From positions 620,001 to 684,000 of the forward strand of contig NZ_VEIO01000001.1 of assembly GCF_007680605.1 (NCBI RefSeq): a stretch of DNA of 64,000 nt, read 5' to 3'. The first letter of the stretch is position 1, and each line of letters starts with the position of its first letter. Shown in pieces: positions 1 to 8,105 of the stretch. Under the pieces are notes generated by a model that saw nothing but the letters and a program-made list of their open reading frames with translations, made no database searches and had not been told where the DNA came from. Both the position numbers and the translations under genes were made by a program. The DNA comes from Paenibacillus xylanexedens. GTDB lineage: Bacteria > Bacillota > Bacilli > Paenibacillales > Paenibacillaceae.

Positions 1-272
1 ACGTTCTCCCGGATGTGGTGAAATCATATCATGAGTTTACGGGAGAGTGCTTCCAGCCGGGGGTGCTTGATGCCAAAACCAAGCAGTTAATTGCGCTAGG
101 TATCGGTTTGTTTGCGAATAACGAAGTGTGCACGTTCTATCATGTGGAGGAAGCCCGGTCCAAGGGAGCGACCGATCAGGAGATCATGGAGACGGTAGCT
201 GTCGCTGGTGCAGTGGGCGGCGGACATGCTCTGTCACAGGGAGCCATGCGTGTGCAGAAGGCGCTCCATTAG
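1..272 (+). CDS. Carboxymuconolactone decarboxylase / AhpD-like family protein (5' partial)
   Basis: The reading frame is open from the first base of the window, so the true start lies upstream; a GTG at 15 is only an internal in-frame codon. About 90 residues are visible. The stretch DAKTKQLIALG, then VCTFYHVEEA, then a GATDQEI turn and a glycine-rich helix, is the helical fold of the CMD/AhpD family. Members act as alkylhydroperoxidase-like or decarboxylase-like cytoplasmic enzymes. The usual redox pair CxxC is not present: only one Cys precedes the conserved His (C-T-F-Y-H). A strong terminator follows, so this is the last gene of its transcript. The exact reaction cannot be told from sequence. 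Confidence 0.8.
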   Translation, partial: VLPDVVKSYHEFTGECFQPGVLDAKTKQLIALGIGLFANNEVCTFYHVEEARSKGATDQEIMETVAVAGAVGGGHALSQGAMRVQKALH

Positions 273-287
273 TGGATGAAGTAAACA

Positions 288-339
288 AAAAAACAGGGTC
301 ATACACCTCTTTAATAGAGGCGTATGGCCCTGTTTTTTT
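288..339 (+). terminator. Rho-independent terminator
   Basis: A long stem (AACAGGGTCATAC paired with GTATGGCCCTGTT, plus an inner CCTCT/AGAGG) is followed by seven T. It ends the CMD-family transcript and, with A-rich sequence on the other side, may also work for the converging gene. Confidence 0.9.
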
Positions 340-407
340 ATAGATCATCTTTACATTCTTTACTGTAAGGGGGTAGCCAGGGGCTATTTCCCGTTCTTTA
401 TATTCAA

Positions 408-878
408 TTAAAGCTTACCCAACATTTTGTTATACATAAATTGACCTGTTACCCGTCTTGCGGTTACATAACGATCACTGAAATACGGATTGGACAACTT
501 GGTGATGCTGACACCTTTGCTGCTGGAGGCATGTGCGAATTGACCTCCACCGATGTATACTCCTGTATGTGAGATGCCTCTACCTGTTGTGTTGAAGAAG
601 ACCAGATCTCCTGTACGAATGCTTGCTTTGGAGACAGGTGTTCCGGCTTTCGCTTGTTGTTGCGACGTGCGAGGGAGCTCAATGCTATATTTGTTGAAAA
701 TATATCTCATAAACCCGGAACAATCGAAGCCAGCCATGGTTGTGCCGCCCCATTTGTACGGGATACCTGTCATATTGTTAACCATCGTATTAATTGTGCT
801 TGCCTCTGTGCTTGTTGCCCCGGATGTAAATAGTACAGCAGCCCCAAAAATGGAAATAATCAGTTTTTTCAAAATCAA
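408..878 (-). CDS. Secreted NlpC/P60 (C40) cell-wall endopeptidase
   Basis: A small exported peptidase of about 156 aa with an N-terminal signal peptide (hydrophobic residues 6-20, cleavage probably near residue 26) and a single NlpC/P60 domain. The catalytic set is visible: Cys53 in FDCSGF, His104 in ISHTGVYIG and His116 in FAHASS. Family members cut the gamma-D-Glu to diamino acid bond of peptidoglycan stem peptides. There is no LysM or SH3 anchor, so this is a minimal-domain hydrolase. The start is TTG, chosen because AAGGGAG lies eight bases upstream. The gene is led by a c-di-AMP riboswitch, a well-known arrangement for cell-wall hydrolases in Firmicutes. Confidence 0.92.
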   Translation of the reverse strand: MILKKLIISIFGAAVLFTSGATSTEASTINTMVNNMTGIPYKWGGTTMAGFDCSGFMRYIFNKYSIELPRTSQQQAKAGTPVSKASIRTGDLVFFNTTGRGISHTGVYIGGGQFAHASSSKGVSITKLSNPYFSDRYVTARRVTGQFMYNKMLGKL

Positions 879-888
879 TGTTCTCCCT

Positions 889-1003
889 TCGATGCCTACG
901 GAGTTAGCTAAGGGTTCGGTAGAAGGTTCCCTATATTTCCTATGTATAAGAATAATTCACCCAAAATGGTTCCCCCGTTTTCAATCCTGAAACTCGGCAA
1001 ATG
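889..1003 (-). promoter_or_regulatory. c-di-AMP riboswitch (ydaO/yuaA type)
   Basis: On the minus strand the leader carries the signature blocks of the ydaO-yuaA class in order: GCCGAGTTTCAGG, AACGGGGGAACC, GGGTGAAT, TAGGGAACC, CCGAACCC, then TAGCTAACTCCGTAGGC, which lies immediately before the gene's ribosome binding site. In Bacillus the class binds c-di-AMP and switches the gene off when ligand is high. The sequence blocks are seen directly; ligand and OFF-logic come from the known class. The short distance to the RBS leaves little room for a separate terminator. Confidence 0.9.
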
Positions 1004-1260
1004 AATAATTAAGTTTTTGTAACTATTTGAAACTATATTGCATAAATGCGTAATTGTCAAACCTGTTTAAAGGTGTTCATTTAGCCTCAATGTTAGCGGA
1101 ATTATCGATTTTAGTTATCATTTTGTTGAAATTAGGAAGTTAAAGATTACAAAAAAGTCATTTGTGTTTCATATGAGAGAACTTGGATAATAAACAAGAT
1201 TGTTATAAGCTAAAAAGGAAACCATTCTGTTCAACAAATTTTTTTGGTTTGTTGCGTATA
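1004..1260. other. AT-rich intergenic region without a gene
   Basis: No ORF or RNA signature is seen. It should hold the minus-strand promoter of the riboswitch transcript and upstream sequence of the pectate lyase promoter. Confidence 0.6.
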
Positions 1261-1289
1261 TTGACAAAAATATATTTATTGCATATCAT
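1261..1289 (+). promoter_or_regulatory. Sigma-A promoter of the pectate lyase gene
   Basis: TTGACA, 17-base spacer, TATCAT. It lies in AT-rich sequence about 90 bases before the start codon, leaving a leader of roughly 85 bases. Confidence 0.7.
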
Positions 1290-1380
1290 AACCTTATTAA
1301 ATACATAATTTGTATTTAAATTGTTTTCATTGGAATTTATATGATCGAGTCAATCAAATGAATGGGGAGAGTGTTGTCGA

Positions 1381-2334
1381 GTGAAAGCAAAAAAATTAGT
1401 AACATTTGTACTGGCGTGTTCAATGGTATTCTCCGTAGCGGGAATAGCCGTCCTTCCTGTACCAACCGTATCGGCAGCTGATGCTTCCGGTACAACGGCG
1501 AGTATGTCCGATATCTTAAAAAATCAGCGCCCCGATGGAGGCTGGAGAAAAGATTACAATCAGACGTCAGGTGAATGGGCCAAATCAACGATCGATAACA
1601 AAGCTACATACTCAGAAATCAGAAGGCTAGCAAGTGAATTCAAAAAAACAAATGATCCGCGATACTCTGCTGCAGCGATTAAAGGCATCAACTTTTTGCT
1701 TAATATGCAGTACTCCAATGGCGGTTGGCCTCAAGTCTATCAAAGTTCCGGCTATCATAAACATATTACCTATAATGATGATGCGATGATTAATGTATTG
1801 TACATGCTGGATGAAGTCGCAGGACGTAAGGGGGATTTCTCCTTTATCGACAGTTCTCTCGCAAATCGCAGTAAAAATGCGGTTTCCAAAGGAGTCGATG
1901 CTATCCTGAATACCCAGGTGGTATCCGGTGGGAAGTTAACGGCATGGGGACAACAGCATGATTCCAGTTCACTCAAACCTGCGGGAGCCAGAATCTACGA
2001 AGTGCCTTCATTAACGGCAGGTGAAAGCGTGAATATTGTGAAGTTTCTAAAGACCAGACCGGCTAATTCAAGAATCACTGCATCCATCAAAGGTGCCGAA
2101 GCCTGGTTTAATAAAGTGAAAATTACAGGATATCGGTATGAGAGAGCGAACGGGGACAGCCGAATCATTGCAGATTCCAGTGCATCACCGATCTGGGCCC
2201 GTTTCTATGAACTCGGTACGGACAAACCGATCTTTGTGGGACGCGATGGCGTTGTGAAATATAAGCTGAGCGATATTGAAAAGGAAAGAAGAGGCGGTTA
2301 TGCATGGTACGGCAACTGGCCGTCCAAGCTGTAG
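1381..2334 (+). CDS. Secreted pectate lyase, polysaccharide lyase family 10
   Basis: A 317-aa exported enzyme: signal peptide (about residues 1-32, ending at VSAA) and one PL10 catalytic domain. Family-typical parts are QRPDGGWRKDY near the N-terminus, NGGWPQVYQ, HITYNDDAM, the ARIYEVPSL segment and RYERANGDSRIIAD. PL10 enzymes cleave polygalacturonate by calcium-dependent beta-elimination outside the cell. There is no carbohydrate-binding module, so it is a minimal version. The start is GTG, preceded at a 10-base distance by GGGGAGA; another GTG ten bases upstream is out of frame. It has its own promoter and terminator and is therefore monocistronic. Confidence 0.93.
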   Translation: MKAKKLVTFVLACSMVFSVAGIAVLPVPTVSAADASGTTASMSDILKNQRPDGGWRKDYNQTSGEWAKSTIDNKATYSEIRRLASEFKKTNDPRYSAAAIKGINFLLNMQYSNGGWPQVYQSSGYHKHITYNDDAMINVLYMLDEVAGRKGDFSFIDSSLANRSKNAVSKGVDAILNTQVVSGGKLTAWGQQHDSSSLKPAGARIYEVPSLTAGESVNIVKFLKTRPANSRITASIKGAEAWFNKVKITGYRYERANGDSRIIADSSASPIWARFYELGTDKPIFVGRDGVVKYKLSDIEKERRGGYAWYGNWPSKL

Positions 2335-2414
2335 AAAATTCTTTTATTGACCCTAATCTTCTAATAAGTCCACTGTCGACTCATATATAGGCTTAATCTG
2401 AAGCAGAACTAATG

Positions 2415-2450
2415 GGTGCGAATTGGAGTATATCTGATTCGCACTTATTT
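2415..2450 (+). terminator. Probable terminator of the pectate lyase gene
   Basis: Stem GTGCGAAT / ATTCGCAC with a 13-base loop, followed by TTATTT. The T-run is weak. Confidence 0.6.
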
Positions 2451-2467
2451 GGCGATGAATAGATGTG

Positions 2468-2496
2468 TTGACATGTTAAACTACGCGTGGTATATT
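2468..2496 (+). promoter_or_regulatory. Sigma-A promoter of tRNA-Leu
   Basis: TTGACA, 17 bases, TATATT, placed 40 bases upstream of the tRNA 5' end. Near-consensus, as expected for a stable RNA gene. Confidence 0.8.
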
Positions 2497-2536
2497 ATTT
2501 CTTGTCGCCGATAATAATTGGTAAGACACAATATAT

Positions 2537-2621
<85 letters not shown>

Positions 2622-2627
2622 TTGGAT

Positions 2628-2669
2628 AAAAAGGCCTCCTCAAGCAATTGCTTGAGGAGGCTTTTTTTA
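2628..2669 (+). terminator. Terminator of tRNA-Leu
   Basis: AAGGCCTCCTCAAGCAATT folds back on TGCTTGAGGAGGCTTTTTTT: a long perfect stem plus seven T. Confidence 0.95.
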
Positions 2670-2712
2670 TAAAAATAAAGAGAAATCAACAGTCTTTAAT
2701 TCCAGTACGGAT

Positions 2713-2742
2713 CCTGAAACACGTTGATTGACGAGTTTCAGG
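2713..2742 (-). other. Stem-loop downstream of xynC
   Basis: CCTGAAAC and GTTTCAGG pair across 14 bases, 60-90 bases after the xynC stop codon. There is no U-tract on the minus strand, so it may mark the mRNA 3' end without being a classical terminator. Confidence 0.35.
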
Positions 2743-2801
2743 TTTGTTGCAATATAGGAGCTTGGCTACTTTTTGCCCTTCATAAATTAAAAAGAATCAA
2801 T

Positions 2802-4493
2802 TTATGATGCTGCCGTTACCGTAATATTATCAATGTTTGGTCCCTCTGTGCCTGTTGTTACGATTCGGAGTGTATTCGTACCTGAATTCATAGGCACTTG
2901 AATGGTTTTTTCACCCCAAGTTGACCAGCTTCCTGTTTGAGTAAAGGGCTCATTACTGAGTACTTTTGTGCCATTAACATAAATATCTAGAGTCCGCGTA
3001 CCACTTTCCAAAGCGTAACGAAACTTTACATTTTTGGTGCCTGTGATTGTGTTATTGATATCATTCCATTGAATTGCGGAGCCTGTATAAGCGTTGAAGT
3101 TAACATATCCAGAACCGGCAAAGCCCGGATAAAGTGTTTCAATGGTTGCATCCGTAAGTGTTGTTCCTGTTTCGGCCTCATATGTGGTGCCCGTGCCTAC
3201 ATTGCCACCGCCGTTGCCGCCAGTAATATTAGCAACAAATGTGGTTACACTCTGTGCTGGGAGTTGAGCAGTGAATGCGCCATTGGAAACGTTAATTGGT
3301 GCAAGACTTGCCAGATTACGACTGCTGTCTGTTACGTATGAAGATACAGTGGATGCATTGCCATTTTGCAACACAAAGCGTTGACTTTTTGCCGAAGTAC
3401 TGCGGTTAATTGCTACGATAACAACTTTGTTATCCCCTTTGTAAGCAGACACGAAAGTGTTTGTATCCGGGTTTTTGGAAGCATCTACTCTGACATAGCC
3501 TGGACGAACAAATTTGGAGAAATGAGCCATGTTGTATCCACGCTTACTGATCGTACCGTCTTCCTTCATTGGTCCATATGATCTGCGGATATACCACCAT
3601 ACATAGGCTTGGAAGTCGCCTTCAACCATTGCATTGTGCATGTGGTAGGAGATGTCGAGCGCTTCCGGCCAGCGGTCAGCGGAATTGTTGTCACTGTTCG
3701 GATAATACACTTCAGTCATCCAGAGCTCTTTACCGGCTCCCTTTTGTTTGAAAAGAGGATAGGCAAAATTGCTGAACTGTGTTCCGTACAAATGTGCTCC
3801 CAGAATGTCCATGTTAGCAAGGGCTTGCGGATCATTCAGAATGGGGTCAGATATGTTTTTCAGGTATTGGAAGGATTCTGGAGCCATGACTTTGGTGCCT
3901 TGAATGCTTCCTGCATTTTCTTTCATAAAACGAAGGATTTCCTGCGGTGTCCACCAGGTCCAGTCATGGGCATAATCCGGTTCATTTTGAACGGATATGG
4001 CATACAGATTCACGCCGTTATTTTTCATAAATGTTACAAAGTCATTCAGATGTTGTGCGTAAGCAGCGTATTTGTCATAACGTAACCGCTTAGCATTGGT
4101 ATCACCGTTTCGATTAAACGTCTCAACCATGCTACTTGGAGGGTTCCAAGGCGAGGCAAAAACGATAGCTCCCTTTTCAATCGCACGTTTGGCTGTAGCA
4201 ACTTCAAGAGCCCAATTATTGGGGTTTGGGTCTACCCAGATTCGGAGTACAGAGAATCCCAGTTGATTCTGATCATTTCCGAAAGCGGTTTCACGTTGCG
4301 CTGCAGTTAAGTCACCAACCCAAACCGGATGGTTGATACCACCAAAGCCACGGATTACTTGTTTTTCCGAGGATAAGTTGATGTTGGCGTCACTTGCTGC
4401 AGATACGTTGGTTGGAGTCAACATTAGGGGGAGGGCAGTTAAGCAGGCTAACAAAAGGTTGACTGATTTTTTAAATTTAAACTTCATCTTCAA
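2802..4493 (-). CDS. xynC: Secreted glucuronoxylanase XynC (GH30 subfamily 8) with C-terminal CBM6-like module
   Basis: About 563 aa: signal peptide (to about residue 32), GH30_8 catalytic (beta/alpha)8 barrel with side beta-domain (about 36-420), a Gly/Asn linker, and a CBM6-like beta-sandwich (about 437-563, starting at YEAETG). The protein is extremely similar to Bacillus XynC as remembered. Acid/base Glu171 lies in QNEPDY and nucleophile Glu261 in MTEVYYP. Arg304 in YIRRSYG corresponds to the arginine that grips the 4-O-methylglucuronate side chain. The enzyme therefore cuts glucuronoxylan at positions set by that substituent and releases aldouronates. The start is taken as TTG at 4493, eight bases after GGAGAG; ATG at 4487 is the alternative. 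The gene is divergent from a sugar importer. Confidence 0.95.
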   Translation of the reverse strand: MKMKFKFKKSVNLLLACLTALPLMLTPTNVSAASDANINLSSEKQVIRGFGGINHPVWVGDLTAAQRETAFGNDQNQLGFSVLRIWVDPNPNNWALEVATAKRAIEKGAIVFASPWNPPSSMVETFNRNGDTNAKRLRYDKYAAYAQHLNDFVTFMKNNGVNLYAISVQNEPDYAHDWTWWTPQEILRFMKENAGSIQGTKVMAPESFQYLKNISDPILNDPQALANMDILGAHLYGTQFSNFAYPLFKQKGAGKELWMTEVYYPNSDNNSADRWPEALDISYHMHNAMVEGDFQAYVWWYIRRSYGPMKEDGTISKRGYNMAHFSKFVRPGYVRVDASKNPDTNTFVSAYKGDNKVVIVAINRSTSAKSQRFVLQNGNASTVSSYVTDSSRNLASLAPINVSNGAFTAQLPAQSVTTFVANITGGNGGGNVGTGTTYEAETGTTLTDATIETLYPGFAGSGYVNFNAYTGSAIQWNDINNTITGTKNVKFRYALESGTRTLDIYVNGTKVLSNEPFTQTGSWSTWGEKTIQVPMNSGTNTLRIVTTGTEGPNIDNITVTAAS

Positions 4494-4753
4494 TGTGTTC
4501 ACTCTCCTCAATATAAGTGACTTGCGAAAGCCTGGACAAGAAAAATAAATCTCTCGGCATAACTTCGAAAAGGGGCACCACATCCTCTCAGAGTAGGTTT
4601 TGATAGATATCTTGACGAGAAAAAGTTTTGTTTTGTAAATTCTACTATATTATTCCTGTGAAAAATACCCGATATATTGCAGTTGTTTGTAATTTTTTAT
4701 ATTTTTATGACATCCATGCTATTTTCAAAGGAAACGCCCTTCTTCTGAATTTG

Positions 4754-4769
4754 TGTCAACCGGTTGACA
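4754..4769. promoter_or_regulatory. LacI-family operator
   Basis: A perfect 16-bp palindrome TGTCAACCGGTTGACA with the central CG typical of LacI/GalR operators. Its right arm contains the -35 hexamer of the importer operon. The likely ligand protein is the LacI regulator at 8106-9095 in the same operon. Confidence 0.75.
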
Positions 4770-4793
4770 TATTGGATCATCACCGATTATGAT
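4764..4793 (+). promoter_or_regulatory. Promoter of the sugar importer operon
   Basis: TTGACA, 18-base spacer, TATGAT. The -35 is embedded in the operator palindrome, so repressor binding would block polymerase. Confidence 0.7.
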
Positions 4794-4808
4794 AAAGCTG
4801 TATTCGGA

Positions 4809-4823
4809 ATGTAAACGCATTCA
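4809..4823 (+). promoter_or_regulatory. cre site (CcpA catabolite repression)
   Basis: ATGTAAACGCATTCA matches the consensus WTGNAANCGNWNNCW at every position. It lies 16 bases after the -10, a roadblock or initiation-repression position. Confidence 0.75.
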
Positions 4824-4851
4824 TAACAAACATCAGGGGGGAAGTTAAGAA

Positions 4852-6198
4852 ATGAAAAAGACATGGGTACCGTTTGTTGGCGTATTGATACTGATGTTGG
4901 TCATTACTGCCTGTTCGTCGGGTAAAACAACGGATTCTTCAGCAGCGGGTTCTGACAAACAGGCTGGAGAGGCTTCAAAAGAGGTGAAATTGACCTTTTT
5001 TAACACCTCCGCAGAAGTTAACGGTGTTTTTGAGAAATTGTTCAAGACGTATCATGAGCTTCATCCTGAGGTAACCATTGAGCTTATTCCTACCCCGATT
5101 GGTGGAGCGCAGCTGGAGAAGTTCCAATCCTTGCTTGCTTCAGGCAATCCGGCAACCATTGCCAATCTGGATGCAGGCACAATCTTGCAATATAAAGACA
5201 AATTCCTCAATCTGGATTCGGAAAAGTCAACGTATGAAGGGTTAACGAAGCCTGGTGCGGTAGATGGAGCGCTACTGGATGGTCAGTTTTTGGGTATCCC
5301 TTGGACAGCGCAAGGGTATGGCCTTTTATACAATAAACGGGTTGTAGAAGAGGCGATGGGTGGCTCTTTTGATCCAAACAGCATTAAAACTCGTGACGAT
5401 CTGGAAGCGGTTTTCAAAAAAGTAGAGGCGGCTGGCAAAGCACCTGTCATGCTTCATGGTGCAGACTGGTCACTTGGAGCGCATTATCTGGGACTGACCT
5501 ATTCTCTTCAATCCAAGAACGTGGAAGACAATCGTAAGTTCGTGAAGGACTTGGAAAATGGAACTTCGAAGCTCACGGACAATGCTGCATTTAACGGATT
5601 AATTGATAACTTCGATCTGCTGAAAAAATACAACGCACGTAGTAAAGATCCACTTGTGGCAGATTACACCAAGGATAGTACAGATTTCGCCAAAGGAGAT
5701 GCGGCCTTTTATTTCATGGGTGACTGGACATGGGCTGTTATTGGTAATCTGGAAGGCCGCGACAAAGAGTTTGGCATTATCCCTGTTCCGATTAGCAACA
5801 ATCCTGAAGATTACGGAAATACTCAAGTGGCTTACAGTGAACCGAAACTACTTGCTATTGATAATTCGGGTTCTACGGAAGCACAACAGGCTGCAGCCAA
5901 AGCATTCATTCAGTGGATGGTGACCAGTGATGAGGGACAGGATGCGATTGTAGCGCAAATGGGGCTGGCACTGCCATACAAAGACGTCAAAGTGAAAAGC
6001 AGTAACATTTTATCTGAAGCAGTGAGTAGTTACGTAGACCAAGGTAAAGTGTTGAATATCAGTGTGATTAATTATTTACCACAGGATTATTGGGCAAAGA
6101 CAGGTGCATCTATGCAAAAATATTTGGCAGGTGTAATTGATCGAAAAGGACTGGCAGAGGAAGTGCAAGCTTACTGGGCTAGTCAGGCAGGAAAATAG
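4852..6198 (+). CDS. Sugar ABC transporter substrate-binding lipoprotein (family 1, CUT1)
   Basis: A 448-aa lipoprotein with a signal peptide ending in a lipobox (VITAC; Cys21 would be lipidated), followed by a two-lobed family-1 solute-binding fold (EVKLTFFNTSAEVNG near the start, FAKGDAAFYFMGDW in the middle). It would capture oligosaccharides outside the membrane and pass them to the two permeases downstream. A strong GGGGGGAAG RBS precedes the ATG. It is the first gene of the operon with two permeases, LacI and an esterase. The neighbour XynC suggests xylo- or aldouronate-type substrates, but that is inference only. Confidence 0.9.
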   Translation: MKKTWVPFVGVLILMLVITACSSGKTTDSSAAGSDKQAGEASKEVKLTFFNTSAEVNGVFEKLFKTYHELHPEVTIELIPTPIGGAQLEKFQSLLASGNPATIANLDAGTILQYKDKFLNLDSEKSTYEGLTKPGAVDGALLDGQFLGIPWTAQGYGLLYNKRVVEEAMGGSFDPNSIKTRDDLEAVFKKVEAAGKAPVMLHGADWSLGAHYLGLTYSLQSKNVEDNRKFVKDLENGTSKLTDNAAFNGLIDNFDLLKKYNARSKDPLVADYTKDSTDFAKGDAAFYFMGDWTWAVIGNLEGRDKEFGIIPVPISNNPEDYGNTQVAYSEPKLLAIDNSGSTEAQQAAAKAFIQWMVTSDEGQDAIVAQMGLALPYKDVKVKSSNILSEAVSSYVDQGKVLNISVINYLPQDYWAKTGASMQKYLAGVIDRKGLAEEVQAYWASQAGK

Positions 6199-6313
6199 AA
6201 TTATTAACGTTCGACAGAGGATGTGCATCCATACAGGGGGCGCATCCTCCATTATTCCAACGTTCATCAAATTGTTCATCAAGCCGTTACCAAGGGACAC
6301 ACAGGAGGTCGAC

Positions 6314-7195
6314 ATGGATAGAAAAATACGGATGAGAAACGCGGGAACCTTCTTACTGTTTGGAGCTCCTTCCGTTATCGCTTTTCTCGCAGTGGTTGTG
6401 ATCCCGTTCATCGTTGGATTGTACCTTACGTTCACCAATTGGGATGTTCGTACGGGGGATAACACATTTATTGGTATATCCAATTATATCGCGGTTTGGC
6501 AGGATACCGTGTTCTGGACTCAATTATGGTTTACCCTTAAATATGTATTTTTCACTGTCATTATCGCAAACGCTGCTGCTTTTTTTATTGCTCTGGTGCT
6601 GACGGGTGGTGGGAGAGGTGAGCAATGGCTTCGCACTGGTTTTTTTACACCCAATCTGATTGGGGGCATCATTCTGGGGTATCTTTGGCAGACTTTGTTC
6701 TCACAAGTGCTTCCTTACTTAGGCCAAAAATATGGCTGGTCCTGGTTTGAAACATCCTGGTTAACCAATACAGACACGGCTTTCTGGGCGCTCGTTATCA
6801 CAACGTCATGGCAGTTGATTGGTTATCTCATGATCATCTATATTGCAGGCTTTGCCGGGGTTCCGAATGATGTACTCGAGGCTGCCAGCATCGATGGGGC
6901 AAGCCGCATGGCAACGATACGCCGGATCATGTTACCGCTCACCATTCCAGCCATTGTGATCTGTGTATTTATTTCGATTTCTCGATCGTTTCTGACCTAT
7001 GATATCAACCTTGCATTGACCAAAGGGGGGCCGTTTAATTCTACGGAGCTGGCGACCTATCATATCGTGCAAAAGGCATTTTTGTCTAACCAGTACGGGG
7101 TTGGTCAAGCGGAGGCTGTGGTGCTCTTCGCCGTAGTCGCCATTATTGCGTTGACGCAATCGTATTTGCTCAAGAGATTGGAGGTCGAGTCCTGA
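6314..7195 (+). CDS. Sugar ABC transporter permease (MalF/UgpA type)
   Basis: About 293 aa with six predicted membrane helices and the EAA loop for contact with the ATPase (EAASIDGASRMATIRRIMLP). The ATG at 6314 is chosen because of the AGGAGG six bases ahead; the open frame extends 177 bases further upstream, into the binding-protein gene, without translation signals. It forms the membrane pore together with the next gene, whose ATG overlaps this stop codon (TGATG). No ATPase gene is present nearby; such importers commonly use a shared MsmX-type ATPase. Confidence 0.92.
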   Translation: MDRKIRMRNAGTFLLFGAPSVIAFLAVVVIPFIVGLYLTFTNWDVRTGDNTFIGISNYIAVWQDTVFWTQLWFTLKYVFFTVIIANAAAFFIALVLTGGGRGEQWLRTGFFTPNLIGGIILGYLWQTLFSQVLPYLGQKYGWSWFETSWLTNTDTAFWALVITTSWQLIGYLMIIYIAGFAGVPNDVLEAASIDGASRMATIRRIMLPLTIPAIVICVFISISRSFLTYDINLALTKGGPFNSTELATYHIVQKAFLSNQYGVGQAEAVVLFAVVAIIALTQSYLLKRLEVES

Positions 7196-8019
7196 TGTCG
7201 TTCCGCCAATTCCTTCCTTCGTTGAAGAAAATACTGCTATACGTGTTGCTGTTTCTTTTTCTCACGCCGTTTTTGTTGATTATTATGAACTCATTCAAAT
7301 CGACCCAGCAGTTCGTGGAAAATCCGTTATCGTTGCCAACGGGAATTCAGCTGGACAACTACGTCAGTGCATTTGACAATATGAATTTTCTGGATGGATT
7401 TCTGAACTCGTTGCTGATTACCGTCGGCTCCGTGTTGCTGATTCTTTTTTTCTCATCCATGACGGGGTATCTGTTTGTTCGTTTCAAATGGCGTGTGAAT
7501 GGCATTCTTTTCTATGCGATGCTGGCTTCACTAGCTCTACCGTTTCAGGTATTAATGATCCCGCTGGTGATGCTGTACGGCAATATGAGTCTGCTCGACT
7601 CCAAAATAACCTTGCTGTTTATGTACCTGGGCTTCGGCGTGCCATTTGGCGTATTTACGTTCCATGGATTTATTAAGGGCATCCCTTACGAACTCGAAGA
7701 ATCTGCTTTTATCGAAGGGAGTTCGCGTATGCGGACGTTCTTTCAGATTGTGCTTCCCCTGTTAAGGCCGGTATTTGTGACATTGATCGTGCTGGATGTG
7801 TTATGGATCTGGAATGACTACTTGCTGCCAAGCCTGGTGCTGTTATCGCCGGAGCACAAAACATTACCACTATCTACGTACAATTTCTTCTCGTCCTATT
7901 CAGTAGATTATGCGCCGCTCATGGCCGGGTTGATTATGACGATTATTCCGGTGTTGATCATGTATTTGCTTCTGCAAAAACAGATTATCAAGGGGATTAC
8001 AGAGGGTGCACTGAAATAG
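7195..8019 (+). CDS. Sugar ABC transporter permease (MalG/UgpE type)
   Basis: A 274-aa partner permease with six predicted helices and an EAA loop (EESAFIEGSSRMRTFFQIVLP). It overlaps the previous gene's stop by one base, which implies translational coupling and equal amounts of the two subunits. The C-terminal IKGITEGALK ending is the usual end of this permease type. Confidence 0.92.
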   Translation: MSFRQFLPSLKKILLYVLLFLFLTPFLLIIMNSFKSTQQFVENPLSLPTGIQLDNYVSAFDNMNFLDGFLNSLLITVGSVLLILFFSSMTGYLFVRFKWRVNGILFYAMLASLALPFQVLMIPLVMLYGNMSLLDSKITLLFMYLGFGVPFGVFTFHGFIKGIPYELEESAFIEGSSRMRTFFQIVLPLLRPVFVTLIVLDVLWIWNDYLLPSLVLLSPEHKTLPLSTYNFFSSYSVDYAPLMAGLIMTIIPVLIMYLLLQKQIIKGITEGALK

Positions 8020-8105
8020 CATTGAAGTAGCAACAAGTGAACTGGAGTGAAATGGAAAACGATTAAGCTTATAATGGATTAAAAAGAGCAAGGTGGTTAA
8101 CGGTT

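Noticed and set aside
6137..6313. N-terminal extension of the first permease
   Set aside because: It overlaps the binding-protein gene, has no start signals and would place about 60 polar residues before the first helix.
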